The position numbers were made by a program, and so were the translations under genes. From contig CANGHK010000019.1 in NCBI GenBank assembly GCA_947453625.1, positions 1 to 64,000 on the forward strand: DNA of 64,000 nt, written 5' to 3'. Positions within the stretch are counted from its first letter, which is position 1. Every line of letters starts with the position of its first letter. This DNA is from Burkholderiales bacterium. GTDB lineage: Bacteria; Pseudomonadota; Gammaproteobacteria; Burkholderiales; Burkholderiaceae_C. This document shows positions 1 to 8,842 of this stretch, in pieces. Below the pieces are notes generated by a model, which searched no databases, was not told where the DNA came from, and was given only the letters and a program-made list of their open reading frames with translations.

Positions 1-236
1 CCCTGCCCAAGCTGGCCGCGGTGCGCCAGCGGCTCGACGCCTACGCCGAGCGCACCGGCCGCGCGATCCGGCTGGAGGTCGACGGTGGCGTAAAACCCGA
101 CAACATAGCAGCCATCGCCGCGGCCGGGGCCGACACCTTCGTCGCCGGGTCGGCGGTGTTCGGCAGCCCGGACTGGGCCGCCACCATCGCCGCGCTGCGC
201 GCCGGGGCCGACGCGGCCGCGCCGACGGCAGCCTGA
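1..236 (+). CDS. rpe: Ribulose-phosphate 3-epimerase, C-terminal end (gene starts before the window)
   Basis: Only about the last 78 codons are present; the frame is open from base 3 to a TGA at 234-236. The piece carries the family's late hallmarks: the LEVDGGV strand with the catalytic Asp, followed by N-I and the [12 protein letters not shown] phosphate-binding stretch, then a short Ala-rich tail. The enzyme interconverts ribulose-5-phosphate and xylulose-5-phosphate in the cytosol (pentose phosphate and Calvin cycles). The next gene, cbbY, starts 17 bases downstream, which fits co-transcription and a possible Calvin-cycle link, but no RuBisCO gene is visible here. Identity is secure; pathway use is inference. 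Confidence 0.9.
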   Translation, partial: LPKLAAVRQRLDAYAERTGRAIRLEVDGGVKPDNIAAIAAAGADTFVAGSAVFGSPDWAATIAALRAGADAAAPTAA

Positions 237-252
237 GCTCGGGGCGGCCACC

Positions 253-1053
253 ATGTTGCGGGCCTTGATCTGGGATGTCGACGGCACCCTGGCCGAGACC
301 GAAGAAGAGGGTCACCGCCAGGCCTTCAACCAGGTGTTTGCCGAGCAAGGCCTGCCCTGGCATTGGGACGAGGCGCGCTACGGCGAGTTGCTGGCGATCA
401 CCGGCGGCAAGGAGCGCCTGCTGCACGCATGGCGGCAGACCGACCCTGCGGCCGCGGCCGCGCCCGGGGCGGCGCAGCGGGTCGCCCACCTGCATGCGCG
501 CAAGACGGCGATCTACCTGGAGCGGGTGGACGCCGGCGCGGTGGTGCTGCGCCCCGGCGTGCACCGCCTGCTGAGCCAGGCCCGCCAGCAAGGCCTGCTG
601 CTGGCGATCGCCACCACCACCACGCCGGCCAATGTGCAGGGCTTGCTGTCGGCCACGCTCGGGCCCGCCAGCCTGTCCTGGTTCAATTGCATCGCCGCCG
701 GCGACGAAGTGGCGCGCAAGAAACCCGCGCCCGATGTCTACCAGCGGGTGCTGCAGCAGCTGGGACTGCCGGCCGACGACTGTCTGGCGATAGAGGATTC
801 GGCGGTCGGTGCCGAATCGGCCTGTGCCGCTGGCCTGGCGGTGCTGGTCACGCGCAGCCGCTACAGCCGCGCCGACGCGCTGCCGCCGGTGCTGGCCGAT
901 CTGGACGGCCTGGGCGAGCCCGGCGCGCCGGCGCGTGGTCAGGTGTTCGACCGGCCGGCTGGTCAGCCCTGGCAGGGGGTGGTCGACGTCGGGTGGCTGC
1001 GGCAGTGGCAAGCTGCCGCCACAGCGCCAGCACAAGCCACCACAGGCCGCTGA
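253..1053 (+). CDS. cbbY: CbbY-type HAD-superfamily sugar phosphatase
   Basis: A 266-residue HAD hydrolase. The DVDGT nucleophile motif lies at residues 8-12, a T-rich motif II (IATTTT) near 118, the motif III Lys in RKKPAPDVY near 157, and the motif IV acid pair in AIEDSAVG near 182. The helical cap between motif I and II contains the ITGGKER stretch typical of CbbY proteins. Characterised CbbY enzymes remove xylulose-1,5-bisphosphate, a RuBisCO inhibitor; the close tie to rpe supports that role. A general phosphoglycolate- or beta-phosphoglucomutase-like phosphatase is the alternative. The C-terminal 60 residues are Gly/Trp/Gln-rich and less conserved-looking. Confidence 0.82.
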   Translation: MLRALIWDVDGTLAETEEEGHRQAFNQVFAEQGLPWHWDEARYGELLAITGGKERLLHAWRQTDPAAAAAPGAAQRVAHLHARKTAIYLERVDAGAVVLRPGVHRLLSQARQQGLLLAIATTTTPANVQGLLSATLGPASLSWFNCIAAGDEVARKKPAPDVYQRVLQQLGLPADDCLAIEDSAVGAESACAAGLAVLVTRSRYSRADALPPVLADLDGLGEPGAPARGQVFDRPAGQPWQGVVDVGWLRQWQAAATAPAQATTGR

Positions 1054-1155
1054 CGCGCCAGACCCCCGACGCGCCGGGACGGTCAGCCGTCGGCCTTAAG
1101 CTGTCGGTAGCCCGCGCCCACCCTCGGCGCTTTTCAACCCTCACCCCTCTCCCCA

Positions 1156-2214
1156 ATGGACAAGCAACGTTCCAACGCCTTCATGCTCAAGCTGGTGGGC
1201 GACCTGAGCACCGCCCTGGCCGGCGCCTTGCTGCTGGTGGGCGACCGAACCGGTCTGTTCAAGGCCATGGCCGGGGCCGGGCCGCTGACACCGGCCGCGC
1301 TGGCCGAGCGCGCCGCCGTGGCCGAGCGCTATGCCGAGGAATGGCTGGCGGTGATGGCCGGCGCCGGCTATGTCGAGTACGACGCCGAGGCCGGCAGCTT
1401 CAACCTGCCCGACGAACACGCGCTGTTCCTGGCCGAACCGGATTCGGAGTACTACCTGTGCGGTTTGTTCCAGGGCCTGCCGGCGCTGTCCGCGGCCATC
1501 CCCCAGCTGGCCGACGCCTTCAAGAGCGGCGGCGGGGTCAGTTTTGCCGACTTCGGCAGCGAGTTGCCGCGCGCCCTGGGCGCGATGAACCGCGCGGTCT
1601 ACGAAGCGAGGCTGGTCAAGAGCTGGCTGCCGGCCATGCCCGAGGTGGTGGCGCGGCTGAACGCCGGCGGGCGGGCGGTGGACGTGGGCTGCGGCATGGG
1701 CGTGGTGCCGCTGGCGCTGGCGCGCGGCTTCCCGCGGGCGCAAGTCACCGGCATCGACCTGGATGCGCGGTCCATCGACCTGGCGCGCGCGCGGTCGGTC
1801 GAGCTGGGCCTGGGCGACCGGCTCGCCTTCCACGCCCTGCCGGTCGAGCAACTGCCCACCACGCCGGGCTGGGACCTGATCACCACCTTCGACGTGGTGC
1901 ACGATCTGCCCGACCCGCTGGGCGCGCTGATCCACCTGCGCGGCGCGCTCGCCGAAGGCGGCACCTACCTGATGGTCGAGCCCAAGGTGGCCGACGACTT
2001 GCAGGACAACCTGGGCAACCCGTTCGCTCGCATGTTCTACGGCATGAGCTGCCTGCACTGCGTGCCGCAGTCGCTGTCGCTGCGCGGCCCCGGCCTGGGC
2101 GCCTGCTGGGGCGAGAAGCGCGCGCGCGACCTGGCGCGCCACGCCGGCTTTGGCCACTTCGAGCGGCTCGAGATCCGCAGCGCGGGGCTGGCCTTCTACG
2201 CGCTGCGCGCCTGA
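1156..2214 (+). CDS. Class I SAM-dependent methyltransferase with N-terminal winged-helix dimerisation domain
   Basis: A 352-residue protein. The first ~110 residues (LLLVGDRTGLFKAM...ALAERAAVAERYAEEWLAVMAGAGYVEY) match the winged-helix dimerisation region of small-molecule O-methyltransferases. A Rossmann SAM site follows: DVGCGMG near 175-181, then an acidic GIDLD strand near 197-201 and FDVVHDL near 246. It probably methylates a small molecule in the cytosol; the substrate cannot be read from the sequence. It stands alone, ending 24 bases before the convergent M20 peptidase gene. No good Shine-Dalgarno precedes the ATG. Confidence 0.75.
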   Translation: MDKQRSNAFMLKLVGDLSTALAGALLLVGDRTGLFKAMAGAGPLTPAALAERAAVAERYAEEWLAVMAGAGYVEYDAEAGSFNLPDEHALFLAEPDSEYYLCGLFQGLPALSAAIPQLADAFKSGGGVSFADFGSELPRALGAMNRAVYEARLVKSWLPAMPEVVARLNAGGRAVDVGCGMGVVPLALARGFPRAQVTGIDLDARSIDLARARSVELGLGDRLAFHALPVEQLPTTPGWDLITTFDVVHDLPDPLGALIHLRGALAEGGTYLMVEPKVADDLQDNLGNPFARMFYGMSCLHCVPQSLSLRGPGLGACWGEKRARDLARHAGFGHFERLEIRSAGLAFYALRA

Positions 2215-2237
2215 TCGATTTATTCGGCCTACCCGGC

Positions 2238-3563
2238 CTACCAGCCCAGCGCGCCGCTGCCCACGTCCATCACCATCCGGGTAGCCAGGTAGAGGCGCGG
2301 CACGATCGAGTCGATCAGGATGTACTCGTTGTCGTTGGAATGCGCCCCGAAGCCGCGCAGGCCAAAGCTCTCGAGCACGCCGCCGTGCGGCCGCAGCCCG
2401 GCGAACGCGGCATCGGTGCCCCCGCCGGTGGCGCGGTCGCGTACCCCCAGCGCCAGGCCGAGTTCCTTGAAAACGCCCTGGGCATGCAGCGCCAGCTTGC
2501 GCGACACGGCATTGGCCTGGAAGGCGGGTCGGCTGCGGTGGAAGACCAGCTCGATCCGGGTGTCGGGGATCAGCTTGTCCTTGATCGATTCGCGCAAGGC
2601 GGCTTCCATCAGGTCGAGGTCCTCGTTGCTCAGCGACCGCACGTCGGCCACCGCCGTGGCCGATGCCGGGATCACGTTGCGCGTCTCGCCCGAGCTCGCC
2701 ACCGTCCAGTTGATCTTCAAGCCCTTGGCCGGGTCGCCGAACTGCCGGCTTTTCAGGATCTGGTGCGCCATCTCGTAGAGGGCGTTGCGCCCACCCTCGG
2801 GGTTGGCGCCGGCATGCGAGGCGCGGCCGCTGACCTTCATCTCGACGATGGCGATGCTGCTGGTGGCCAGCCGCACGTAGTCGCTGTCGAAGCCGCCGCC
2901 CTCGAACGAGAACACCGCGTCGTACTCGCTGCCCAGCCGGGCGATGGTGGCCGATGAGCCGGGTGAGCCGATTTCCTCGTCGGCGTTGATCAGCACGCCG
3001 AGCTGCGCGTAGTCCTTGAAGCCGAGCTCGGCCAGCAACTCCACCGTGTGCAGCACCAGCGCCACGCCGCCCTTGTCGTCCGAGATGCCCAGGCCCCAGG
3101 CCTTGTCGCCGTCGACGCGAAAGGGCTGCTTCTGCCCCATGCCGCGCGGGTACACGGTGTCCATGTGGGCGATCAGCAGCACCTTGCGCTGGCCGCTGCC
3201 TTGCCGGGTGGCGTAGACCATGGCGCCTAGCTTGGCGCCCTTGAGCTGGGGATGGAAGTCGGGCGCCTGGGCCGGCTGAATCCGGGTCTCCATGCCGGCG
3301 GCCTGGAGCCGCGCCGCGACCAGCCCGGCCAGTTGGCCCAGGCCGTCGAGATCGCGGCTGCCGGACTCGACCGCCACCAGCGACTTCAGCGTCTCGAGCA
3401 CCGGCTGCAACTGCGCCGTCGCGCGCGCCTGCACGGCTTGCACGGCCTGTGGCAAGGCGGCTTGGGCCCGGCCGGTGGCCGGCAGCAGGGCGGCCAGGCA
3501 CAGCAGCAGGCCGCAGCCCAGGTGGGTGAGGGTGGGGCGGGTGGAGCAGGTGGCAGGTTTCAT
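2238..3563 (-). CDS. Secreted M20-family zinc metallopeptidase (glutamate carboxypeptidase-like)
   Basis: A 441-residue protein starting at the ATG at 3561-3563; a longer TTG start at 3623 exists but would bury the signal peptide. The N-terminus has a hydrophobic export signal (LGCGLLLCLAALLPATGRAQA). M20 metal and catalytic motifs are complete: HMD near residue 133, SDDKGG, the catalytic acidic pair in NADEEIGS, a further Glu in FSFEGGG, and the late His in FGAHSNDNEY. An SHAG dimerisation-domain motif is also present. The family removes C-terminal glutamate or other residues from small peptides and folate analogues in the periplasm. It lies just downstream of the TonB receptor (57-base gap, same strand), so it may process what the receptor imports. 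Confidence 0.85.
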   Translation of the reverse strand: MKPATCSTRPTLTHLGCGLLLCLAALLPATGRAQAALPQAVQAVQARATAQLQPVLETLKSLVAVESGSRDLDGLGQLAGLVAARLQAAGMETRIQPAQAPDFHPQLKGAKLGAMVYATRQGSGQRKVLLIAHMDTVYPRGMGQKQPFRVDGDKAWGLGISDDKGGVALVLHTVELLAELGFKDYAQLGVLINADEEIGSPGSSATIARLGSEYDAVFSFEGGGFDSDYVRLATSSIAIVEMKVSGRASHAGANPEGGRNALYEMAHQILKSRQFGDPAKGLKINWTVASSGETRNVIPASATAVADVRSLSNEDLDLMEAALRESIKDKLIPDTRIELVFHRSRPAFQANAVSRKLALHAQGVFKELGLALGVRDRATGGGTDAAFAGLRPHGGVLESFGLRGFGAHSNDNEYILIDSIVPRLYLATRMVMDVGSGALGW

Positions 3564-3619
3564 GGGCGGCGGGGGATGAACGGTGTGCGCATTGTCAGCA
3601 GTTCTGCCCGGCGACCGAT

Positions 3620-5776
3620 TCAAAACCCCCAGCGCAGCGTCAGCCGCAGGCTGCGCGGCTCAGCCGGGTGCACATGGCGGTCGACCTGCGCTGCCAGGCC
3701 GCGCGGCTGCGAGGCGTAGACGTACTGGATGTCGTCGACCCGGCGGTCGAAGAGGTTGAAGACGTCCAGCGTCAGCGCGCTGTCCGGGCCGGCCAGCCCG
3801 TTCAGGCTGCGGCTGATGCGCAGGTTGGCTGTCAGCGACGGGATGCTGCGCACGCTGTTGTCCTCGGTCAGCGCGCCGGCCCCCAGGTAACGCCACTGCA
3901 GGCTGGCGCTCCAGGGGCCGATCTCGCGCAGCGAGGCGGACAACGAGGCCACCCGGTCGACCGCGTTCGGAATCCGGTCGCCGTTGACAAACCGGCTGTG
4001 GGTCCAGGCCAGGTCGGCGTCAAGCAGCAGCCAGGGCGCAGGCGTCCAGCGGTTGTTGAACTCGATCCCGCGTCGCTTGCTGGCCGCGCTGGCCTCGGTG
4101 GCGCCGGCATCACCGACATAGACCAGCTCGGAGTCGAAGTCCAGGGTCCACAACGCCAGCGAGCTTTGCAGGCCGGGGATGATCTCGGTGCGCGTGCCCA
4201 GCTCATAGCCGCGCGAAGCCACCAGCGGCGCCACTTTGTCGACCGCGCTGGCCGGGTTCTTGGGGTCGACCCGTATCGTCGTGCCACGGGCGTCGTTGCT
4301 GTGCAGGCCGCGGCCGGCGTTGAGGAAGAACTCGGTCTTCTGGAACGGGCCGGCAATCAGCGACAGCTTGGGGCTGAGCTGGCTGGCGCTGGCCTGGCCA
4401 GCGTTGGCCGCCAGCGCCGGGTTGGCGGTCTGGTTCTGCACCCGGTTGTCCACCCGGTCGGCGCGCAGCCCGGCTATGCCACGCAGCCAGCCGGTGAGTT
4501 CGACCGCGGTCTGGCCATACAGCCCGGCCAGGGTCTGGCGCACCGCATCGTCGCGGGTGGTGGCGGTGATCTGGCGCGCGGTGGTGTCGGCCAGGCCGAC
4601 TCGGATGCGGTCGTGGCGCAGTTGCAGGCCGACCTCGCTGCGCGCCGGCAGCCCGGCCAGCAGGTGGTCGACGGCGTGACTGGCGGACAGGCCGAACACG
4701 CTGCGCGCGTCCTGCTGCAGGAACTGGTCGCCCTGGACCGGATGGTCCAGCGCATAGCTGAAGTTGGACCACAGCTGCAGCCGGTAGCGCATTGCATAGG
4801 CCGACAGTTTGGTCAAGCTGCCGTCGTCGCTGTGACGATGCCATTGCCCCGAGACGCTGGCTCGCGCGGTGTTGCCGCCGTCAGTGGCGTCCAGCGTGTC
4901 GTAGCGGCCGAAAGCTTGGCCGTTGTAGCGGCCGGCATCGATCAGGCGCTGCGGGATCTGGTCGGTGCTGGTCCATTGGGCGTTGTAGCCCATCATGCTG
5001 GCGGACCAGCCCTGGGCCTCGGTGCCACCGCTGGCGCTCAGCACGCTGTTGCTGCGGCGCAGACCTTCCTTGACCGTCCAGGGTCCGTCATTGGACATCA
5101 GCTCGACGGCGGCCAGCAGCGTGTTGCCGGCGCGGGTCTCAGTCGATCCACCCAGCAGACCGCGCCGGTAGCCATGCTCGCCCAGCGTGAGCTGGGCCAG
5201 GCCCGTGTCGAGCCGGTTGCGGTAGCTGATGTCGGCGGCGCCTGCCGACGCGAAATCGCTGCTGCTGGCGAAGTACGGACCCTTGCGGTAATCGATGCGC
5301 TGCACCAGTTCGGGGATCAGGAAGTTCAGGTCGGTATAGCCCTGGCCATGGGCGTGGCTGGGCATGTTCACCGGCATGCTGCCGACCGTCGTCGCGAAGT
5401 CAGTGCCGTGGTCGAGGTTGAAGCCGCGCAGGAAATACTGGTTCGCCTTGCCGTCGCCGGAATGCTGGGTGACGATCATGCCGGGCACGAATTCCAGCAC
5501 CTCGCCGGGCCGCAGGGCCGGCCGGCTCTTGATCAGGTCGGCGCGGATCACGCCTTGCGAGGCCGCGTCGCTGCTGCCGATCGCGTTGTCGTAGTGGCCG
5601 GTCACCTCGACCCGGTTGGGGCTGCTGACTGTGGCGCTGGGGCCGGCCTCAGCAAGCGGCGCGTCCGTCGGCGAGGGCTGCGCTGCAGCGAGGGCCGCAG
5701 GCGGGCAGGTCATTGCAGCCAGTGCCGCGACGGACCAGGCCGCCCTGCTCAGCCGGCTTGGGGACGGGTTTCTCAT
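3620..5776 (-). CDS. TonB-dependent outer-membrane receptor
   Basis: A 718-residue protein with a signal peptide (cleavage near ALA-AA, residue 31). The plug domain follows (EVLEFVPGMIVTQHSGDGKANQYFLRG, then MPVNMPSHAHGQGYTDLNFL) and then a long beta-barrel ending in the terminal Phe of outer-membrane proteins (LRLTLRWGF). The plug sequence with HSGDGKANQYFLRGFNLDHGTDF belongs to a receptor type often found beside genes of unknown metal or organophosphate function. The ligand is unknown. The NikR-like regulator and HupE and PCu(A)C-like genes nearby suggest a metal complex. Two GTATGAA direct repeats lie just upstream of the start. Confidence 0.9.
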   Translation of the reverse strand: MRNPSPSRLSRAAWSVAALAAMTCPPAALAAAQPSPTDAPLAEAGPSATVSSPNRVEVTGHYDNAIGSSDAASQGVIRADLIKSRPALRPGEVLEFVPGMIVTQHSGDGKANQYFLRGFNLDHGTDFATTVGSMPVNMPSHAHGQGYTDLNFLIPELVQRIDYRKGPYFASSSDFASAGAADISYRNRLDTGLAQLTLGEHGYRRGLLGGSTETRAGNTLLAAVELMSNDGPWTVKEGLRRSNSVLSASGGTEAQGWSASMMGYNAQWTSTDQIPQRLIDAGRYNGQAFGRYDTLDATDGGNTARASVSGQWHRHSDDGSLTKLSAYAMRYRLQLWSNFSYALDHPVQGDQFLQQDARSVFGLSASHAVDHLLAGLPARSEVGLQLRHDRIRVGLADTTARQITATTRDDAVRQTLAGLYGQTAVELTGWLRGIAGLRADRVDNRVQNQTANPALAANAGQASASQLSPKLSLIAGPFQKTEFFLNAGRGLHSNDARGTTIRVDPKNPASAVDKVAPLVASRGYELGTRTEIIPGLQSSLALWTLDFDSELVYVGDAGATEASAASKRRGIEFNNRWTPAPWLLLDADLAWTHSRFVNGDRIPNAVDRVASLSASLREIGPWSASLQWRYLGAGALTEDNSVRSIPSLTANLRISRSLNGLAGPDSALTLDVFNLFDRRVDDIQYVYASQPRGLAAQVDRHVHPAEPRSLRLTLRWGF

Positions 5777-5807
5777 GGACGGATTCTAGGAACTCGGCAT
5801 GACCCGT

Positions 5808-5833
5808 GTATGAAGTGCTGAAAAATCGTATGA
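5808..5833. promoter_or_regulatory. Direct repeat GTATGA..GTATGA upstream of the TonB receptor
   Basis: GTATGA occurs at 5808-5813 and again at 5828-5833, exactly 20 bp apart, each followed by A. They sit 32-57 bp upstream of the receptor start. The half-site of E. coli NikR is GTATGA (paired there with TCATAC as an inverted repeat), and a NikR-like gene lies in the same cluster. Here the halves are direct, not inverted, so binding by that regulator is only a hypothesis. A TAGAAT hexamer on the minus strand (5783-5788) could be a -10 element. Confidence 0.4.
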
Positions 5834-6027
5834 ACCGGGGTGGCTGAACGCCGCTGCGCGGCATGCCGATGGGCGCCCGCTGCCGCTGCTGGCTTGTCAT
5901 CGCTGAGCCACGTCACTGTCACATCGGGTCGCTATCGTCCTCCCCGCTCACCCGCAGGGTGGGCTGTTTGCCTGCCGCACCGGCAGCCCGCCGCGGCCCT
6001 TCATCCCCAGCCTTGAGGTTTCAAGAC

Positions 6028-6540
6028 ATGAACAAACCATCGAACAAAAGAGCGATTTGCCACGCCGCCTGTGCCAGCGCCTTGTTGGCCTTGCTGAGTG
6101 CCTGCGGCGGCGGCGACTCCATCACGCCGTCCGCCGATGTGGCCACCAACGCCGACAAGCAGAGCAGCTTCGTCGCCGACTACACCCAGGGCCTGAAGGT
6201 CCTGAACACCTATGCCGGACTGACCAGCGCTGCCTTCCTCGACCTGTTCGACGCTGGCCTGCTCGACGCCGGCAACACCAAGCCGATGCTCAGCGTGAGT
6301 CTGGCGCAGGAAGCCGCCGCGATGGCCGCCTCACCCGACCTGCCCTCGTTCCCGATGGCCACCTTGTCGACCGCCAGCATCAGCGCCTGCGACGCCAGCA
6401 ATGTCTGCACGCTCACCGGCACCCTGAGCAACAACGACGTCGACGGCAGCGCCGACAACACCACCGCGATCACCTTCACCAGCCGGGTCAAGTACAGCGA
6501 CGGCAAGTTCCGCCTGCTCGGCGACGGCTCGGCCAGCTGA
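6028..6540 (+). CDS. Small lipoprotein of unknown function
   Basis: A 170-residue protein. The chosen ATG gives a classical lipoprotein signal ending in LLALLSACGGGD, with the lipidated Cys near residue 26. The mature part is Asp/Ser/Thr/Ala-rich, has a paired Cys motif (CDASNVC) that could form a disulfide, and shows no recognised enzyme motif. It is the first gene of the plus-strand run divergent from the TonB receptor and lies 52 bases before the PHP-domain gene. It may be an outer-membrane-attached partner of the receptor; that is inference from position only. Confidence 0.75.
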   Translation: MNKPSNKRAICHAACASALLALLSACGGGDSITPSADVATNADKQSSFVADYTQGLKVLNTYAGLTSAAFLDLFDAGLLDAGNTKPMLSVSLAQEAAAMAASPDLPSFPMATLSTASISACDASNVCTLTGTLSNNDVDGSADNTTAITFTSRVKYSDGKFRLLGDGSAS

Positions 6541-6592
6541 CCGGCCACAGCGCGCCGTTCCAACCCGATTTCCGCACCCCAAGGACTTCCCC

Positions 6593-8740
6593 ATGAACCA
6601 CTCACCGCGCTTGCGCCAAACCGCCCTGGCCGTGGCCAGCCTGGCCGCCGCCTTGTCCGCCGTCGCGCCCGATCTGGCGCGTGCCGCCGACAAGGCCGCG
6701 ACCAAGGCCGCCGGCACCTATGTCACCGGCGACTTCCACAACCACACCACTTGCTCGGACGGCACGCTGTCCGTCAAGAAGCTGGTCGACAAAGCCGCCG
6801 GCTCGTCGGCCGGCGCCGGCAACCTGGACTGGTTCGTGCAGGCCGACCACGGCGGCAGCAGCGAGCGCAACTGCACGCTCGCCGAAGACCCGTTCACGCC
6901 GGTCGAACCGGCGCTGGGCCTGACCAACAGCGCCACCGGACCCTACCCGCCGGCCACCTACCCTGGCAGCGGCCAGCCGGCCAGCGTTGGCAAGGGCCCG
7001 AACCAGACCTGGGAAAGCTCGCTGCCCAACGGCCGCGCCGACATCCTGGGCGACTTGACATTGTCGAGTGGTGGTGCCAAGAAAATGTGGCGCTGGCAGG
7101 AAATCCAGTCCTTCCAGTACGCGATCCTGGAGGCCGAAGGCCGCACCCGCAGCAAGCCGATCTGGATCGGCCTGGAGCAGAACGCGCCCGGTCACGAGCA
7201 TGTCTCGACCACCGTGCTGACCGGCCAGCTGCCCTGGCCCAAGACCGGCGCGGGCAACGCCAACCTGCAAGCGCAGTACGAATACTGCTTCGACCGCAGC
7301 GACAGCGACACCAGCCGCGGCGCGACCAACCTGTGGGACTGCACGGTGCAGGGCAGCCCCAATAACAACGTGAATCTGGACGCCACCGCCAGGAAGATCA
7401 CCGGCAACAACAGCAGCAGCACGGCCAACCTAGGTCACCTCAAGACCCTCGAGGGCATACGCTGGATGAGCGAGAAGGCCCCGACCGGCAGCTATTTCGT
7501 GCCGGCCCACCTCGAGCGCGCCGGGGTCTACAACCCGGCCGGCAGCAACGGCTTCAACATCGAGCACCTGCGCAACTTCAACAACGCCGGCCCGCGCATC
7601 GCCTTCGGCTTCGAGTCCATGCCCGGCCATGGCGCCGAGATCAACCGCGGCAGCTACACCACCAGCGCGGTGGGTGGTGGCACTTACGGCGGCACTGGCG
7701 TCTACGCTGCTGAAGTCGGTGGCGTGTGGGACGCCTTGCTGGGCGAGGGCCGCAACTGGTGGTTCTTTGCCAGCTCGGATTACCACAACCGCGGCAGCTT
7801 CGGCCCGGACCAGCGCGAGACCACCGCCGATTTCTTCCCCGGCGAATACACCCGCGACCATGTGATGGTGCGCAAGGGCAGCAACAGCCTGAGCGCCGAG
7901 GGCATCATCGACGGCCTGCGCAGCGGCAACAGCTTCGTCGCCAACGGCCAGCTGATCGACCGGCTGTCGTTCACCGTCTGCGCCGCCAACCCGGGTCTGC
8001 CGCGCGCGGCCAACAAGGCGCTGCTGGAGAAGGCCGCCGCTGCTGCGGTCACCAAGAACAGCGAGGTGCGCATCGACGGCTGCGCGACGATGGGCGAGAA
8101 GCTGGTCGTCCGCCCGGGCGCCGACGTGATCGTCACGATCGCGCTGCGCGACCCGGTCGGCACCAACAACTCGCCTTACAGCTTCCCCAATCCCTCGCTC
8201 AAGCAGATCAACGTCAGCCAGCCGCTGAACGCCCCGGTGCTGGACCATGTGGACCTGATCAACGGCAACGTCACCGGCTATGTCGATCCGGCCAATCTGG
8301 CCAGCTATGCCGGCGCCTGGACCGCCAACAAGGGCACGCCGGCGGCGGTCAACGCCTCGACCAAGGTGGCCAAGGTGTTTGACAAGACCGGCTGGACGGC
8401 GGCCGCCGACGGCACGCTGACGATGAGCTACCGGGTCTCGGGCGTCAAGGCCTCGCAGTATTTCCGCCTGCGTGGCAGCAACCTGCCGGCCAACGTGCCT
8501 TACGAGACCGATGCCAACGGCAACCCGATCAAGGACTTCGACGCGGCCGGCAACATCGCCTGCGCCGACGCAGCCTGTCCGGCCCACTTGGTGCTGGCGG
8601 TGGCGGGCAACAAGGCCAGCCTGGCGGTCGGTGCCAAGACCTCGAGCAATGACGTGGCGGCCTGGGCTGACCTGTGGTTCTACAGCAACCCGGTGTTCGT
8701 CGAAGTCGTCAATTCGGTCAAGGTGGCCGGCGTCAAGTAA
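6593..8740 (+). CDS. Secreted PHP-domain metallophosphoesterase-like protein
   Basis: A 715-residue protein with a signal peptide (to about ARAAD, residue 33). A PHP-type metal site opens the mature part: GDFHNHTTCSDG near 43-54 and WFVQADHGG near 79-87. A later His/Asp pair lies in FASSDYHNRGSFG near 395-407. The C-terminal third is beta-rich with paired Cys. PHP enzymes hydrolyse phosphoesters with two or three bound metals; the substrate is unknown. The protein resembles large exported PHP/DUF3604-type proteins that travel with TonB receptors. An AAGGA lies just upstream of the ATG. A strong terminator follows the gene. Confidence 0.72.
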   Translation: MNHSPRLRQTALAVASLAAALSAVAPDLARAADKAATKAAGTYVTGDFHNHTTCSDGTLSVKKLVDKAAGSSAGAGNLDWFVQADHGGSSERNCTLAEDPFTPVEPALGLTNSATGPYPPATYPGSGQPASVGKGPNQTWESSLPNGRADILGDLTLSSGGAKKMWRWQEIQSFQYAILEAEGRTRSKPIWIGLEQNAPGHEHVSTTVLTGQLPWPKTGAGNANLQAQYEYCFDRSDSDTSRGATNLWDCTVQGSPNNNVNLDATARKITGNNSSSTANLGHLKTLEGIRWMSEKAPTGSYFVPAHLERAGVYNPAGSNGFNIEHLRNFNNAGPRIAFGFESMPGHGAEINRGSYTTSAVGGGTYGGTGVYAAEVGGVWDALLGEGRNWWFFASSDYHNRGSFGPDQRETTADFFPGEYTRDHVMVRKGSNSLSAEGIIDGLRSGNSFVANGQLIDRLSFTVCAANPGLPRAANKALLEKAAAAAVTKNSEVRIDGCATMGEKLVVRPGADVIVTIALRDPVGTNNSPYSFPNPSLKQINVSQPLNAPVLDHVDLINGNVTGYVDPANLASYAGAWTANKGTPAAVNASTKVAKVFDKTGWTAAADGTLTMSYRVSGVKASQYFRLRGSNLPANVPYETDANGNPIKDFDAAGNIACADAACPAHLVLAVAGNKASLAVGAKTSSNDVAAWADLWFYSNPVFVEVVNSVKVAGVK

Positions 8741-8792
8741 ACCCCTCCCTGCATGGCTTGCCCAACCGGCGGACGCCGGTCGTGGCGACCTT

Positions 8793-8824
8793 CCCAACCG
8801 GGCTCAGTCCCGGTTGGGCTTTTT
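8793..8824 (+). terminator. Rho-independent terminator after the PHP gene
   Basis: A perfect 10-bp stem (CCCAACCGGG at 8793-8802, CCCGGTTGGG at 8809-8818) with a 6-base loop is followed by CTTTTTCG. A second smaller hairpin (ACCGGC/GCCGGT, 8765-8780) lies just before it. The tract ends 19 bases before the GTG of the next gene, so it may either end the PHP transcript or act as an attenuator for the downstream operon. Confidence 0.88.
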
Positions 8825-8842
8825 CGTTTGAGGACAGTCAAG

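Noticed and set aside
1141-3501. Long antisense frame across the methyltransferase and the M20 gene region
   Set aside because: It is an Arg/Pro/Ala-rich shadow of two well-supported genes on other frames.
8753-8842. Earlier ATG for the membrane/SAM fusion protein
   Set aside because: It would translate through the terminator stem, has no ribosome site and adds a non-membrane Arg/Pro-rich leader.
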